64,000 nt of DNA from Caulobacter hibisci (GCF_016135805.1 NZ_JADWOX010000007.1:171064-235063), one strand, 5' to 3'. Numbered from the stretch's first letter, positions 1-7,343 are shown. Numbers and translations are program-made. The notes: a model not told the origin generated them from the letters alone.

Positions 1-163
1 GAACCTGCTGGGCGTGGCGTTCGCTAAGGTCGCCGCCGCTTTTGAGCTTCCGGTAGAGGTAGCTCGAATTCATCCCGAGCGTCTTAGACAACTGGTAGGC
101 CGCGCCGCGAGGCATGGTCTCCAGGCGTTCAGCGACGATCGTCCAGGTCAGGGCTTCTTCCAT
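1..163 (-). CDS. Phage repressor (CI/LexA-like), N-terminal part only
   Basis: The ATG is at 161-163 on the minus strand and the frame stays open to the window edge, so only 54 residues are visible. They contain a helix-turn-helix-like stretch (residues about 20-45, GAAYQLSKTLGMNSSYLYRK) of the kind found at the start of prophage repressors that continue into an S24 peptidase domain. The gene is divergent from a small Cro-like gene at 265, the classic lysogeny-switch layout, which is the main reason for the call. The C-terminal domain lies outside the window and cannot be checked. Confidence 0.6.
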   Translation of the reverse strand, partial: MEEALTWTIVAERLETMPRGAAYQLSKTLGMNSSYLYRKLKSGGDLSERHAQQV

Positions 164-264
164 GACCGAACGGTATGCGGTGTGTCGCGAGAGAGCGGTA
201 TTGACCGAATAGGCCAAATCAGTTCAGCCAAAATGGGACGGATGGTCCGTGACGGAAAGTCCCT
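164..264. promoter_or_regulatory. Divergent operator/promoter region of the lysogeny switch
   Basis: The 101 bp between the repressor and the Cro-like gene must hold both promoters. A perfect inverted repeat ACGGA-TGG-TCCGT lies at 238-250, 14 bp before the Cro-like ATG. Looser CGGT/ACCG dyads lie nearer the repressor start (about 167-183 and 195-206). A purine-rich GGAAAG at 254-259 is a reasonable ribosome binding site for the ATG at 265. Which dyads bind the repressor is inference. Confidence 0.5.
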
Positions 265-525
265 ATGCGACAAATTGTCCTAAACCACAAGGCCCAGCCT
301 GACGAAACGCCCGTAGAGCGGGTGTTTCGCGTGTTTGGCGCCGCTCGTGCGAGCGCCATTGCCGGTCTTACGACCGAGGCGTTGAGGAAGTGGAACCGGC
401 GCGTCTCGACCGGAGGTCAAGGTGGTCTAGTGCCGGCGCGGTATCAGGCGGCGTTCCTCCGGGCGGCGCAGGCTGACGGTCTGGCGTTGAGCGCCGAGGA
501 CTTCATTGCGGAGGCCCGGCAATGA
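265..525 (+). CDS. Cro-like/YdaS-type small DNA-binding protein
   Basis: An 86-residue protein with an N-terminal helix-turn-helix-like part (residues about 17-45, including ARASAIAGLTTEALRKWNRR) and the tail LVPARYQAAFLRAAQADGL, which is typical of the Cro/YdaS partner of prophage repressors. It is divergent from the repressor and would be the first gene of the lytic early operon. Start: ATG at 265 preceded by GGAAAG with 5-nt spacing. Its stop overlaps the next start (ATGA at 522-525), suggesting translational coupling. Confidence 0.6.
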   Translation: MRQIVLNHKAQPDETPVERVFRVFGAARASAIAGLTTEALRKWNRRVSTGGQGGLVPARYQAAFLRAAQADGLALSAEDFIAEARQ

Positions 526-1040
526 TACCGATGAAGTTTCGCGCCCGGGACTACGTGAGGGGTCGCTTCACCTTGGCCGAGGTGCTGGAAGCGCGGGCAG
601 ATGCGCGTAAGGCACAGGGCGTAGCGCCGCGGCTGGCGCGGCTGGATCCCCGATCGCCGGTGTTGCCGCTAGTTGACTGGCCCGCGTGTGCCTGTGGCGC
701 CGGGGCGGGCGTAAGCCTGCAGGCGCTCGGCGAACTCGCGCAGCAGCTCCAACTGCTCGGAGCCGATCCCGCCGTCGTCCGAATGGCCGCTGTACTGCAT
801 GACCGCGTCCATGAAGAGTTGGGCGTTCTCGGCCGGCGTGACCGTCTTGGCCTTAATGTTGTTCACGAAGCCCAGGGCCAGGCCGAACAGAACAGCTTCG
901 GCGGCGCCCAGGCGCAGGTGGGCTTCAACGCCTCCCTCGCCAAGCTTGTCCACCGTCTTTTCCAGCGCGCGCAGGCGCTCCTGAACCGTCTTTTCGCCCA
1001 TGCCCGCAAGCTGGGCCGAGTCCTCGGCGGTGGCAAATGA
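522..1040 (+). CDS. Hypothetical phage protein; only the first ~49 codons look convincing
   Basis: The frame starts in an ATGA overlap with the Cro-like gene and ends in another ATGA overlap with the gene at 1037. The first ~49 codons (MIPMKFRARDYVRGRFTLAE...) look like ordinary phage protein sequence. From about 669 onward the frame runs antisense to a better-looking minus-strand gene, and its openness there is what its first codon position facing that gene's GC-rich wobble position would produce. The original gene may have been interrupted near 670, where both other frames stop (670-672, 674-676), or the whole frame may still be translated. Function unknown. Confidence 0.35.
   Translation: MIPMKFRARDYVRGRFTLAEVLEARADARKAQGVAPRLARLDPRSPVLPLVDWPACACGAGAGVSLQALGELAQQLQLLGADPAVVRMAAVLHDRVHEELGVLGRRDRLGLNVVHEAQGQAEQNSFGGAQAQVGFNASLAKLVHRLFQRAQALLNRLFAHARKLGRVLGGGK
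669..1001 (-). CDS. Hypothetical phage protein on the opposite strand
   Basis: A 110-residue protein with strongly GC-biased third positions, running against the early operon. The first ~25 residues (VQERLRALEKTVDKLGEGG) look like a short coiled coil and the rest is predicted helical (FGLALGFVNNIKAKTV). I recognise no family. It starts with ATG at 999-1001 without a clear ribosome binding site and lies wholly inside the plus-strand frame 522-1040. Opposite orientation inside an early operon suggests a moron-like insertion, but that is inference. Confidence 0.55.
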   Translation of the reverse strand: MGEKTVQERLRALEKTVDKLGEGGVEAHLRLGAAEAVLFGLALGFVNNIKAKTVTPAENAQLFMDAVMQYSGHSDDGGIGSEQLELLREFAERLQAYARPGATGTRGPVN

Positions 1041-1417
1041 CCCCCTGGACCCCCACCGACCTGGCCACCTGGCGCGCCCTGGTCGCCGAGGCCCAGGCCT
1101 GCGCCGACAAGCCGGCGCGCCGCGCGGTCGAACTGGGCAAGCTGGCCCGCAAGGCCAACCGGGCGGTGATCCCCGCCGTCTCGCCCGACGGGGTGGGCCG
1201 GTGCTTCAACCTGTTCCGCTTCGCCGAGACCTTCGCCTGCCTGGATGCGGCGGGCCGGGCCAGCAACGCCAAGGCCCTGGGCGAGAAGGCGGCGCTGGCG
1301 GCCCTGGCCATCGACCCGCCGCCGGCGGGGCAGGCGGGCGCCAACGTCGTCGAGTTGGCGCCGCCGGCCGACGCGGCCCCGGCGCCGGCGCGCTTCCGCG
1401 CCGATCTGGACGGGTGA
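1037..1417 (+). CDS. Hypothetical early phage protein
   Basis: A 126-residue protein beginning MTPWTPTDLATWRALVAEA. Residues 1-95 are helical and charged; the tail is rich in Ala and Pro. Codon use matches the replication genes that follow. The ATG at 1037 overlaps the stop of the preceding frame (ATGA), and the next gene starts 4 bp after its stop, so it belongs to the replication operon. No domain recognised. Confidence 0.6.
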   Translation: MTPWTPTDLATWRALVAEAQACADKPARRAVELGKLARKANRAVIPAVSPDGVGRCFNLFRFAETFACLDAAGRASNAKALGEKAALAALAIDPPPAGQAGANVVELAPPADAAPAPARFRADLDG

Positions 1418-1421
1418 CGCC

Positions 1422-2054
1422 ATGTCGGGGGCCGATCGCAAGCTGAAGACCGAAAACTACGACGCCGCCCGGCCGCGCTGGATCGTCGCCGCCCGGGTGG
1501 TGGCCGACCACGAGGACGTCAACGCCGTGCAGGTGCAGTTCGCCGGGGGCGGGGAGACCCGCGCCGGCGCGGGCCTGATCCGGGCGCGCAAGCTGAGCTT
1601 CTACCTGGGCCACGTGGCGGCCGGGCTGTCGGTGCATGAACTGGCCAATCTGAGCAAGGCCACGCGCAAGACCATCCGCGAGCATATCCAGGCGGTGGAA
1701 GACGAACGCGACGACGGCTCGCCCCTGGCGGTCGAGCTGGACGCCCTGACCGCCGAAATCCAGCTGATCCTGGCGCGCAAGGATTACGTGGCCCAGCGCC
1801 GCGCCGTGACGCTGGCGCTCGCCGCCGACCAGGGCGTGGGCGGGATGGGCGCGCCCGAACCCCTGCCGCCGCTGGCCCGCGCGGCCCTGGACCCGGCGCT
1901 GGACCGCCTGCTCGCGACCTGGCACGCGGCCGACACGGCCAGGGCCGCCTGGGCGGCCCTGTGCGCCGCCGGCGAGGCGGCGCTGCTGATCACCCACGAC
2001 GACGCGGCCGGCGCGGCCGTGTCGCTCGTCACCGACCTGCGGGAGGCCAGCTGA
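1422..2054 (+). CDS. DnaA-C-terminal-like helix-turn-helix protein, phage replication region
   Basis: A 210-residue protein. Residues about 50-95 (ARKLSFYLGHVAAGLSVHEL, then a basic second helix and VEDERDD) match the pattern of the DnaA domain-IV-like helix-turn-helix found in many alphaproteobacterial proteins. The C-terminal half is Ala/Leu-rich and unrecognised. A longer open frame upstream exists, but ATG at 1422, just after the previous stop, is the sensible start. Its position before a primase and a helicase suggests origin recognition or early-gene control; this role is inferred from context. Confidence 0.55.
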   Translation: MSGADRKLKTENYDAARPRWIVAARVVADHEDVNAVQVQFAGGGETRAGAGLIRARKLSFYLGHVAAGLSVHELANLSKATRKTIREHIQAVEDERDDGSPLAVELDALTAEIQLILARKDYVAQRRAVTLALAADQGVGGMGAPEPLPPLARAALDPALDRLLATWHAADTARAAWAALCAAGEAALLITHDDAAGAAVSLVTDLREAS

Positions 2055-2926
2055 TGGCCCCCGCGCACAAGACGCCCGCCCCGCAATTGCAACAGCCGCC
2101 GACCGACGCGGCTGGAATGCCGATCCAGAGGGACTTCACAAGCCGTGCGGGGAGAACGGGTGGGTATCCCGCGGCTCATGGATCGGAAGTTCGGCAGGCC
2201 GGGGGCGGGTTGCGCCCCGCTCCCGGCCGCACCTCAGGGAGAGGCGACGCTCTGCAGGTGGCGGCCCTCTATGTCGAGACCGGCGGCTGCTACTTCGGCC
2301 TGCCTGACGTAACCGTCGTTGGCCACGGAGAAGATCACGCTGACGGTTCAACGACGGTGCATCTTGACGGGAGGGCCTATCGCGGGCCCTGGCCAGTCGT
2401 GGCCCATCCGAGCTGCAAGCGTTTTGGGCGCTTCTGGCATGGCAGCACGCGCAAGCCGCACCAGTTCAAGATGGGCGACGACGGCGGCTGTTTCGAGCAC
2501 GCCCTGTCGACCGTCCGCGCCTATGGCGGCGTCATCGAGCACCCCTGTGACAGCCGGGCCTGGGGTCTGTTCCAACTCAACGCGCCGCCTCGTCAAGGCG
2601 GATGGGTAAAAGCTGACGATCTGGGCGGCTGGACCTGCTGCGTGGATCAGGGGTTCTACGGCCACTTCGCAAACAAGCTGACGTGGCTCTACGTTTTCGG
2701 GGTGAGCCGCGAAGACCTGCCCGATCTGCTGTGGGGCAAGGGTGAGCAGCGCCTGCATCCTGTCGCGCTGGAGAAATACGGCTACGAAAAAGCCCGGCGC
2801 ATCGGGATGATGGCCATGGTGGGCGGCAAGGACAAAGTCCGTATTCGAAACCGGACCCCTGAGCGCTTCCGTGACCAGCTGCTCTCGATCGCGCGGTTGT
2901 CGCGCGCGCGGACGCTGACCCGATGA
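2054..2926 (+). CDS. Conserved phage protein with HPSC...EHP motifs, function unknown
   Basis: A 290-residue frame starting at TGATG overlapping the preceding stop. The recognisable part begins near residue 69 (VAALYVETGGCYFGLPDV) and includes AHPSCKRFGRFWHG, VIEHPCDSRAW, GGWTCCVDQGFYGH and ANKLTWLYV. This is a family of uncharacterised alphaproteobacterial prophage proteins; the P-C and E-H-P elements resemble motifs IV and VI of cytosine-C5 methyltransferases, but I cannot claim that activity. Residues 1-68 are low-complexity and may not be native; an in-frame GTG at 2258 would start exactly at the conserved part. The insert TVVGHGEDHADGSTTVHLDG is also unusual. Confidence 0.5.
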   Translation: MAPAHKTPAPQLQQPPTDAAGMPIQRDFTSRAGRTGGYPAAHGSEVRQAGGGLRPAPGRTSGRGDALQVAALYVETGGCYFGLPDVTVVGHGEDHADGSTTVHLDGRAYRGPWPVVAHPSCKRFGRFWHGSTRKPHQFKMGDDGGCFEHALSTVRAYGGVIEHPCDSRAWGLFQLNAPPRQGGWVKADDLGGWTCCVDQGFYGHFANKLTWLYVFGVSREDLPDLLWGKGEQRLHPVALEKYGYEKARRIGMMAMVGGKDKVRIRNRTPERFRDQLLSIARLSRARTLTR

Positions 2927-4020
2927 CCCCCCAGCGCCGCGAACTTCCCTACGCCTGGGCCGAGGTCAAGGCGCAGCTGCAGGCCAATATCAACCGCCTG
3001 CTGACCCGCCTGGGCTTTGGCCAGATGAAAGAGGACGACGGCCGCGTGTGGCCCAGGAACCCCTGGCGCGACGATCGCCGGGCGGGCTCGTTCAACATCG
3101 CCGTGGCCCGGGTGAAGAACTTCGACATCGGGGCCTGGCACGACTTCGCCACCAAGGACGGCGGCGACATCTTCGACCTGATCGCCCGCTGCGAGCGCCA
3201 CGCCGACAAGATGAGCACCTACTGGTGGGCGCTGGAATGGCTGGGCTGGGGCAAGGGCGAGGTGCGCACCAAGGCCCAGGCCGACCAGGACCGCGAGCGC
3301 GAGGAGGCCAACCGCCGCGCGCGCGAGGCCAAGAGCGAGGAAGAGGCCAGCGCCAAGCGCCAGCAGCTGCTGGGCAAGTGGCTGGCCCTGCCGGGGATCG
3401 GCGGCACGGTGGCCGAAACCTATCTGCGCGAGGCGCGGGGCATCGACCTGTCGCGCCTGCCGAAACTGCCCGAGGCCCTGCATTTCTCGCCCGCCTGGGA
3501 CCACTTCGACAAGGAAACCGGCGAGATCACCACCTGGCCGGCCATGGTCAGCGCCATGACGCGCGGCAGCAAACTGGCGGGCCTGCATATCACCTGGCTG
3601 GCGCCGGACGGTTCGGGCAAGGCGCCGGTGACCCCGGCCAAGAAAATGCGCGGCAGCGTCAGCGGATCGGCGATCCGCCTGACGCGCGGGGCCGGCGGCC
3701 TATCGCCGACCGAAGCGCAAAAGCGCGGCGCGGCCATTCCGCTGGTGATCGGGGAGGGGATCGAAACCACCCTGACCTGCGGCGTGGCCCAGCCCGGCTA
3801 TCGCGCCTGGGCGGCCGGGTCGCTGAGCCTGATGGGCCTGCTGGACTGGCCGCCCTTCGCCAGCGCCGCGATCCTGCTGCGCGACAACGACTGGAAGCCC
3901 GAGGCCGTCGCGGCCTTCGACAAGGTGGTGGACCACTGGCGCGCCCAGGCCGCCGGACGCCCCCTGAAGGTGGTGGGCGCCAAGGTGGGCAACGACTTCA
4001 ACGATTGGGTGCGCGCGTGA
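2923..4020 (+). CDS. Toprim-domain phage primase
   Basis: A 365-residue protein overlapping the previous stop (ATGA). The N-terminus (residues 40-95, PRNPWRDDRRAGSFN ... FDIGAWHDFATKDGGDIFDL) resembles the fold that precedes Toprim in phage primases. Residues about 275-285 contain the Toprim glutamate motif (VIGEGIETTLTC) and residues about 318-323 the acidic LLRDND motif; the protein ends GNDFNDWVRA, typical of the family. It would make RNA primers for phage DNA synthesis. Its stop overlaps the GTG of the helicase gene, so the two are probably coupled. Confidence 0.8.
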   Translation: MTPQRRELPYAWAEVKAQLQANINRLLTRLGFGQMKEDDGRVWPRNPWRDDRRAGSFNIAVARVKNFDIGAWHDFATKDGGDIFDLIARCERHADKMSTYWWALEWLGWGKGEVRTKAQADQDREREEANRRAREAKSEEEASAKRQQLLGKWLALPGIGGTVAETYLREARGIDLSRLPKLPEALHFSPAWDHFDKETGEITTWPAMVSAMTRGSKLAGLHITWLAPDGSGKAPVTPAKKMRGSVSGSAIRLTRGAGGLSPTEAQKRGAAIPLVIGEGIETTLTCGVAQPGYRAWAAGSLSLMGLLDWPPFASAAILLRDNDWKPEAVAAFDKVVDHWRAQAAGRPLKVVGAKVGNDFNDWVRA

Positions 4021-5939
4021 ATAGGCCGGTCAACCCTTACGACGCCATCGCCCGCGAGCTGGAGCTAGACCCGGTCGAGTTCAGCGAACTGCGCCAGCAG
4101 GGCCTGGCCGATCCGCCGCGCGGCTGTCCCATGAAGGTCAAGGACAAGTGGGGCGAGGAGCACGACATTGAGCCTGGCGGTTGGCGCGAGGCCGGTTTCA
4201 TCGGCGACGACGGCGCGCTGCCCTACAACTGCCCGATCATCCCGCTGGGCCAGGATGAGCAGTTCATCTATGTGCTCTCGCCCCTGGGGCACGTGCGGAT
4301 GCTGAAGGAAAACGTCGGCAAGACCGCCCTGATGATGGCGTTCGGCGGGCGGGTGTCGTGGCTGGAATGGGCCTATCCGCGCTGGAGCAAGGGCACGGAA
4401 ACCTCACCGGCCGAGGTGACGGGCTTTGCGGCCGAGAACCTGCTGATCGACCTGATCAACGCCTGCGCCTGGAAGGGCGGGTTCGCGATCGAAGACCATA
4501 TCCGCGGGCGCGGCGCCTGGCGCGACGATGACGGCAGTCTGATCTATCACGCGGGCGACCGGGTGCTGATTCAGGGGCGCTGGCGCGCCTGCGGCGAGTA
4601 TAACGGCCATATCTATGCGGCCCGGCCCAAGCTGGGGCGACCGGCGGCCAAGTACGAGGCCGAGGGCGAGGGCTCGCCCGGCGACAACCTGCTGGGCCTG
4701 CTGCGCACCTTCAACTGGGATCGCGGCGAGCTGGACGCGCGCCTGACCCTGGGCTGGCTGATGACGGCCAAGGTGGGCGGGGCGTTGCGCCGCCGGCCGG
4801 TGCAGTTCGTCAACGGCGAGGAGGGCAGCGGCAAGAGCACGCTGCAGGAATTGCTGCGCCTGGCCATGAATGGCGCCCTGATGAGCACCAGCAACACCAC
4901 CCAGGCCGGGATCTATCAGAAGATCCGCCAGGACAGCGTGGCGATCCTGGTCGACGAAATGGAGAGCAAGGAAGACAACCGCGTCGTCGACAAGATCCTG
5001 GAGCTGGCGCGCATCGCCTATAGCGGCGACAAGATGCAGCGCGGCGGCCAGGACGGCCAGGGCAAGGAATTTGCCCTCATGTCGTCGTTCATGGGCAGCT
5101 CGATCGCCAAGCCGGCCACCAACGCCCAGGACGACAGCCGCATGGTGGTGTGCCTGCTGCGCCCGCTGATCCGCAAGCCGGGCGTCGAGGCCAAGGAAAT
5201 CGACACGCGCACCATCGAGCAGTGGGCGGCCGACGTGGCCGCCGACAGCCCGATCAGCGCCGGCGACGTCGATCTGTGGGGCCGGCAGCTGCTGCGCCGC
5301 TGGTTCGAGTGGTGGCCGCGCTGGGGCGGCCTGCTGCGGGTGTTTCGCCAGGCGCTGCTGGCGGCGGGGCATGATGACCGCTCGGCCGACACCTTCAGCC
5401 CGCTGGCGGCGGCCTGCCACGTGGCCCTGCGCGACACCCTGCCCGAACCCGCCGAGTTGAAGGAATGGATGGAATGGCTGCGCGCCGACCAGCTGGTGGA
5501 GACGGCGACCAAGGAAAAGACCTGGCGTCGCTGTTTCATGCACCTGCTGGGCGCCACGCCGCGCTATCTCGAGCAGCAGGCCAGCAAGAGCGTCGGGGCG
5601 GCGCTGGAGGCCTTCAAGGCCGATCCGATGATGCAGCCCGACGAGGTGAACCGGCGCCTGGCCATGAGCGGCCTGGCGCTGAGCTGGCCCAAGGCTGGCG
5701 ATGGCGGGTTCTCACCCCAGGCGTGGGACACCGCGCGGCTGTTCGTGCCGGCCAAGAGCGCCCAGCTGTTCGAGTTGTTCGCCGGCACGCCCTGGCAGGG
5801 CCACCTGGCCTCGCCCGGACCCTGGATCGGCGTGCTGCGCCAGATGGACAAGGGCCTCTGGGAGAACGGCAAGTGCGACAAGGGCCTGGACCGCAAGGCC
5901 AGCGGGATCTTCATCAACCTCGCCGACGCCCTGGCATAG
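4017..5939 (+). CDS. Phage replicative helicase-like P-loop ATPase
   Basis: A 640-residue protein starting with GTG at 4017 inside the primase stop (GTGA); the open frame continues far upstream but that part is a shadow of the primase. Walker A is NGEEGSGKSTL (about residues 266-276), Walker B is VAILVDEME (about 308-316), and FMGSSIAKPATNAQDDSRM may be the sensor/arginine-finger region. This organisation is that of phage D5-like or SF3-like helicases that pair with a Toprim primase. It is the last large gene of the early operon. Confidence 0.75.
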   Translation: MNRPVNPYDAIARELELDPVEFSELRQQGLADPPRGCPMKVKDKWGEEHDIEPGGWREAGFIGDDGALPYNCPIIPLGQDEQFIYVLSPLGHVRMLKENVGKTALMMAFGGRVSWLEWAYPRWSKGTETSPAEVTGFAAENLLIDLINACAWKGGFAIEDHIRGRGAWRDDDGSLIYHAGDRVLIQGRWRACGEYNGHIYAARPKLGRPAAKYEAEGEGSPGDNLLGLLRTFNWDRGELDARLTLGWLMTAKVGGALRRRPVQFVNGEEGSGKSTLQELLRLAMNGALMSTSNTTQAGIYQKIRQDSVAILVDEMESKEDNRVVDKILELARIAYSGDKMQRGGQDGQGKEFALMSSFMGSSIAKPATNAQDDSRMVVCLLRPLIRKPGVEAKEIDTRTIEQWAADVAADSPISAGDVDLWGRQLLRRWFEWWPRWGGLLRVFRQALLAAGHDDRSADTFSPLAAACHVALRDTLPEPAELKEWMEWLRADQLVETATKEKTWRRCFMHLLGATPRYLEQQASKSVGAALEAFKADPMMQPDEVNRRLAMSGLALSWPKAGDGGFSPQAWDTARLFVPAKSAQLFELFAGTPWQGHLASPGPWIGVLRQMDKGLWENGKCDKGLDRKASGIFINLADALA

Positions 5940-6006
5940 GGCGTTCAAAGGGGCCTTCCCGCGCCCCATCGGCGCGCTAGGGTGCCGCTTTGGCAATGGA
6001 GGCGTC

Positions 6007-6246
6007 ATGCCGTATTTCAGCAAGTTCGACGGGCCGCACGACGAGGTGGTGTGGGTCGATATCGAGAGCATCGTTTCGTTCTCAGCCTATGAGGCCCCGG
6101 CGGGCGACGACGAATGTTGCCACCTGCGCCTCGCTGGCGGCCATGCCTTTACGGTTAAAGCGACCGTCGAGGCGGTCGAGGAGGCTCTGATTGGCCGCCA
6201 GATCGAGGGGCTGCAGGACGGCCGCCGTCGCGCGCCTCGACGCTAA
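6007..6246 (+). CDS. Small hypothetical phage protein
   Basis: A 79-residue protein (MPYFSKFDGPHDEVVWVDIE...). A perfect GGAGG at 5998-6002 sits 4 nt before the ATG, so I choose this start over the long open frame extending upstream. The pattern of short beta-strand segments followed by a basic tail (GRRRAPRR) recalls small phage or plasmid regulators, but no family is recognised. It is the last gene before the non-coding repeat region. Confidence 0.6.
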   Translation: MPYFSKFDGPHDEVVWVDIESIVSFSAYEAPAGDDECCHLRLAGGHAFTVKATVEAVEEALIGRQIEGLQDGRRRAPRR

Positions 6247-6252
6247 AGGGCG

Positions 6253-6282
6253 CGGCCGCCAGCGCGGGAGCGCTGGTGGCCG
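6253..6282 (+). terminator. Strong GC hairpin after the early operon
   Basis: A 13-bp stem with one G-T wobble (CGGCCGCCAGCGC / GCGCTGGTGGCCG) closes on a GGGA loop 6 bp after the stop of the gene ending at 6246. There is no T-tract, so it is either a factor-assisted terminator or a 3' stabilising hairpin. Confidence 0.45.
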
Positions 6283-6296
6283 TGACTGACGGCGCA

Positions 6297-6400
6297 GGGG
6301 CCGCCAGGCCCCGGTGCGCGCCGTCTCCGCTTCTCTTGCCTACGCACCGGCGCAGCGCCCCGCAGGGGCGCGGTGCGCGCCGGTTCCGCCTCTTCCTACG
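6297..6400 (+). repeat. Two tandem hairpin-plus-tail units
   Basis: Unit 1 (6297-6344) begins with hairpin GGGGCC-gcca-GGCCCC and unit 2 (6355-6400) with hairpin GCGCCCC-gca-GGGGCGC. Each is followed by nearly the same tail (GGTGCGCGCCG ... TCCGC ... TCTT ... CCTACG). The stems differ in sequence while keeping pairing. No gene is evident here. Confidence 0.6.
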
Positions 6401-6502
6401 ATCGCCCCGACCCCGACCCGTTGGCCGCGATCAAACTATGCCTAAGCCTCCCCCGACCCTCGCCGGGGTAGCGTGAAATTCGGATCGGGGCGATTTGAGC
6501 CC
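6401..6502. other. Non-coding spacer before the hexamer array
   Basis: About 100 bp without a convincing gene or strong structure apart from a CGATCGCCCCGA / TCGGGGCGAT dyad (about 6409-6419 and 6483-6493). Together with the flanking repeats it forms the 494-bp gene-free interval between the early and late regions. Confidence 0.4.
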
Positions 6503-6732
6503 GGTTCTAGACGGTTCTGGCGACGGTTCTACCGAAACGCGAACCCGATCAACAGCTTGCAGCGATAGAACCCTTAGAACCGTCAGAACCCTGGCGGCGT
6601 GCTCCTATGCACTCATGCAGGCGCACACATGTAGAGGTATAGGGTTCTAACGGTTCTATAGGTTCTGTATCTAGTAAGTGCTTAAAAAAACGGAATTAAT
6701 CGCAGAACCCAACGGCAGAACCCAACAGAACC
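6503..6732. repeat. Twelve GGTTCT hexamers in four alternating triads (origin or packaging site candidate)
   Basis: GGTTCT occurs at 6503, 6513, 6525 (forward), its complement AGAACC at 6567, 6576, 6585, GGTTCT again at 6643, 6652, 6661, and AGAACC at 6704, 6717, 6727. Spacing within triads is 9-13 bp, close to one helical turn. 6575-6592 and 6641-6658 form a 17/18 inverted repeat. The stretch between the last two triads (6667-6700) is AT-rich with a run of seven A. It ends 8 bp before the small terminase ATG. Iteron-like replication origin or terminase-binding cos/pac site are both plausible. Confidence 0.8.
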
Positions 6733-6740
6733 CATAAACA

Positions 6741-7319
6741 ATGGCCGATTTATTCGACCTAACCCCGACAGCGGGCGTTTTGCCGACAGCGGGAGCGGCG
6801 GTGGAAAACGCGCCGAGGCGCGGCCGGCCGAAGGGGGCGAAGAACAAGCGGGCGGGCGACCTGGGCGCGATCCTGACCGCTACGCATGAGGGTCGCACGC
6901 CGGGCCAGCAGCTCGCGGCGCTGTGCATGCCGACCGCCCAGGACCGGCGCGAGGCCAAGGCCCGCGCGCGGGCGCTGGGCTTCAAGGACGTCGATCTGCT
7001 GGCGGCCGTGGTCAAGGCCGAGAACCTGGCCAAGGCCCTGGGCTGGGTCGATGCGGGGACGGGCAAGCCGACCATGCAGGGGGTGCGCGACGCCTGGGCG
7101 ATGATGTTCAAGGCCTATGGCGAGCTGCTGCCCTACGTGCACCAGCGCCTGGCGCCGAAAGAGGCCGAGAAGCCCCGCGACCAGGTCCCGCTGATCCTCA
7201 TGGATCCCGAGCCGTCGGGCGGCGCGATGCTGCCGAGCGCGTTCGTGGAAAGCGAGGAAGATCAAGCACTTATCGAAGTGCTGCCGATCGAACTCACACG
7301 AACCAACTCACACGACTAG
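6741..7319 (+). CDS. Terminase small subunit-like protein
   Basis: A 192-residue protein directly upstream of the large terminase gene. An AT-hook-like basic motif (RRGRPKGAKNKR, about residues 26-37) suggests DNA binding; residues 80-140 are helical. In tailed phages this subunit recognises the packaging site, often located in or next to its own gene, which fits the repeat array just upstream. The last codons consist of two copies of AACTCACACGA (see 7291-7315). The call rests on position and the basic motif; no diagnostic catalytic motif exists for this family. Confidence 0.65.
   Translation: MADLFDLTPTAGVLPTAGAAVENAPRRGRPKGAKNKRAGDLGAILTATHEGRTPGQQLAALCMPTAQDRREAKARARALGFKDVDLLAAVVKAENLAKALGWVDAGTGKPTMQGVRDAWAMMFKAYGELLPYVHQRLAPKEAEKPRDQVPLILMDPEPSGGAMLPSAFVESEEDQALIEVLPIELTRTNSHD
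7291..7315 (+). repeat. Direct repeat AACTCACACGA x2 in the 3' end of terS
   Basis: Two identical 11-mers at 7291-7301 and 7305-7315, separated by ACC. The same AACTCACACG core recurs three times (one inverted) at 32,878-32,911 near the prophage right end. It encodes ELTRTNSHD, a tail that does not look functionally constrained. Confidence 0.75.
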
Positions 7320-7326
7320 CGCCAAC

Positions 7327-7343
7327 CCCTTACGCCGTAAGGG
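7327..7343 (+). other. Hairpin after terS
   Basis: CCCTTAC-GCC-GTAAGGG is a perfect 7-bp stem with a 3-nt loop, 8 bp after the terS stop. It may be an attenuator, an mRNA-end hairpin or a protein-binding palindrome; no T-run follows. Confidence 0.4.

Noticed and set aside
863..1997. Long minus-strand open frames opposite the early operon
   Set aside because: They face plus-strand genes with strong GC3 bias and have Arg/Gly/Pro-rich compositions typical of antisense shadows.
5941..5995. Promoter with GCTAGGG -10-like box before the small gene at 6007
   Set aside because: No matching -35 element at proper distance; too weak to annotate.
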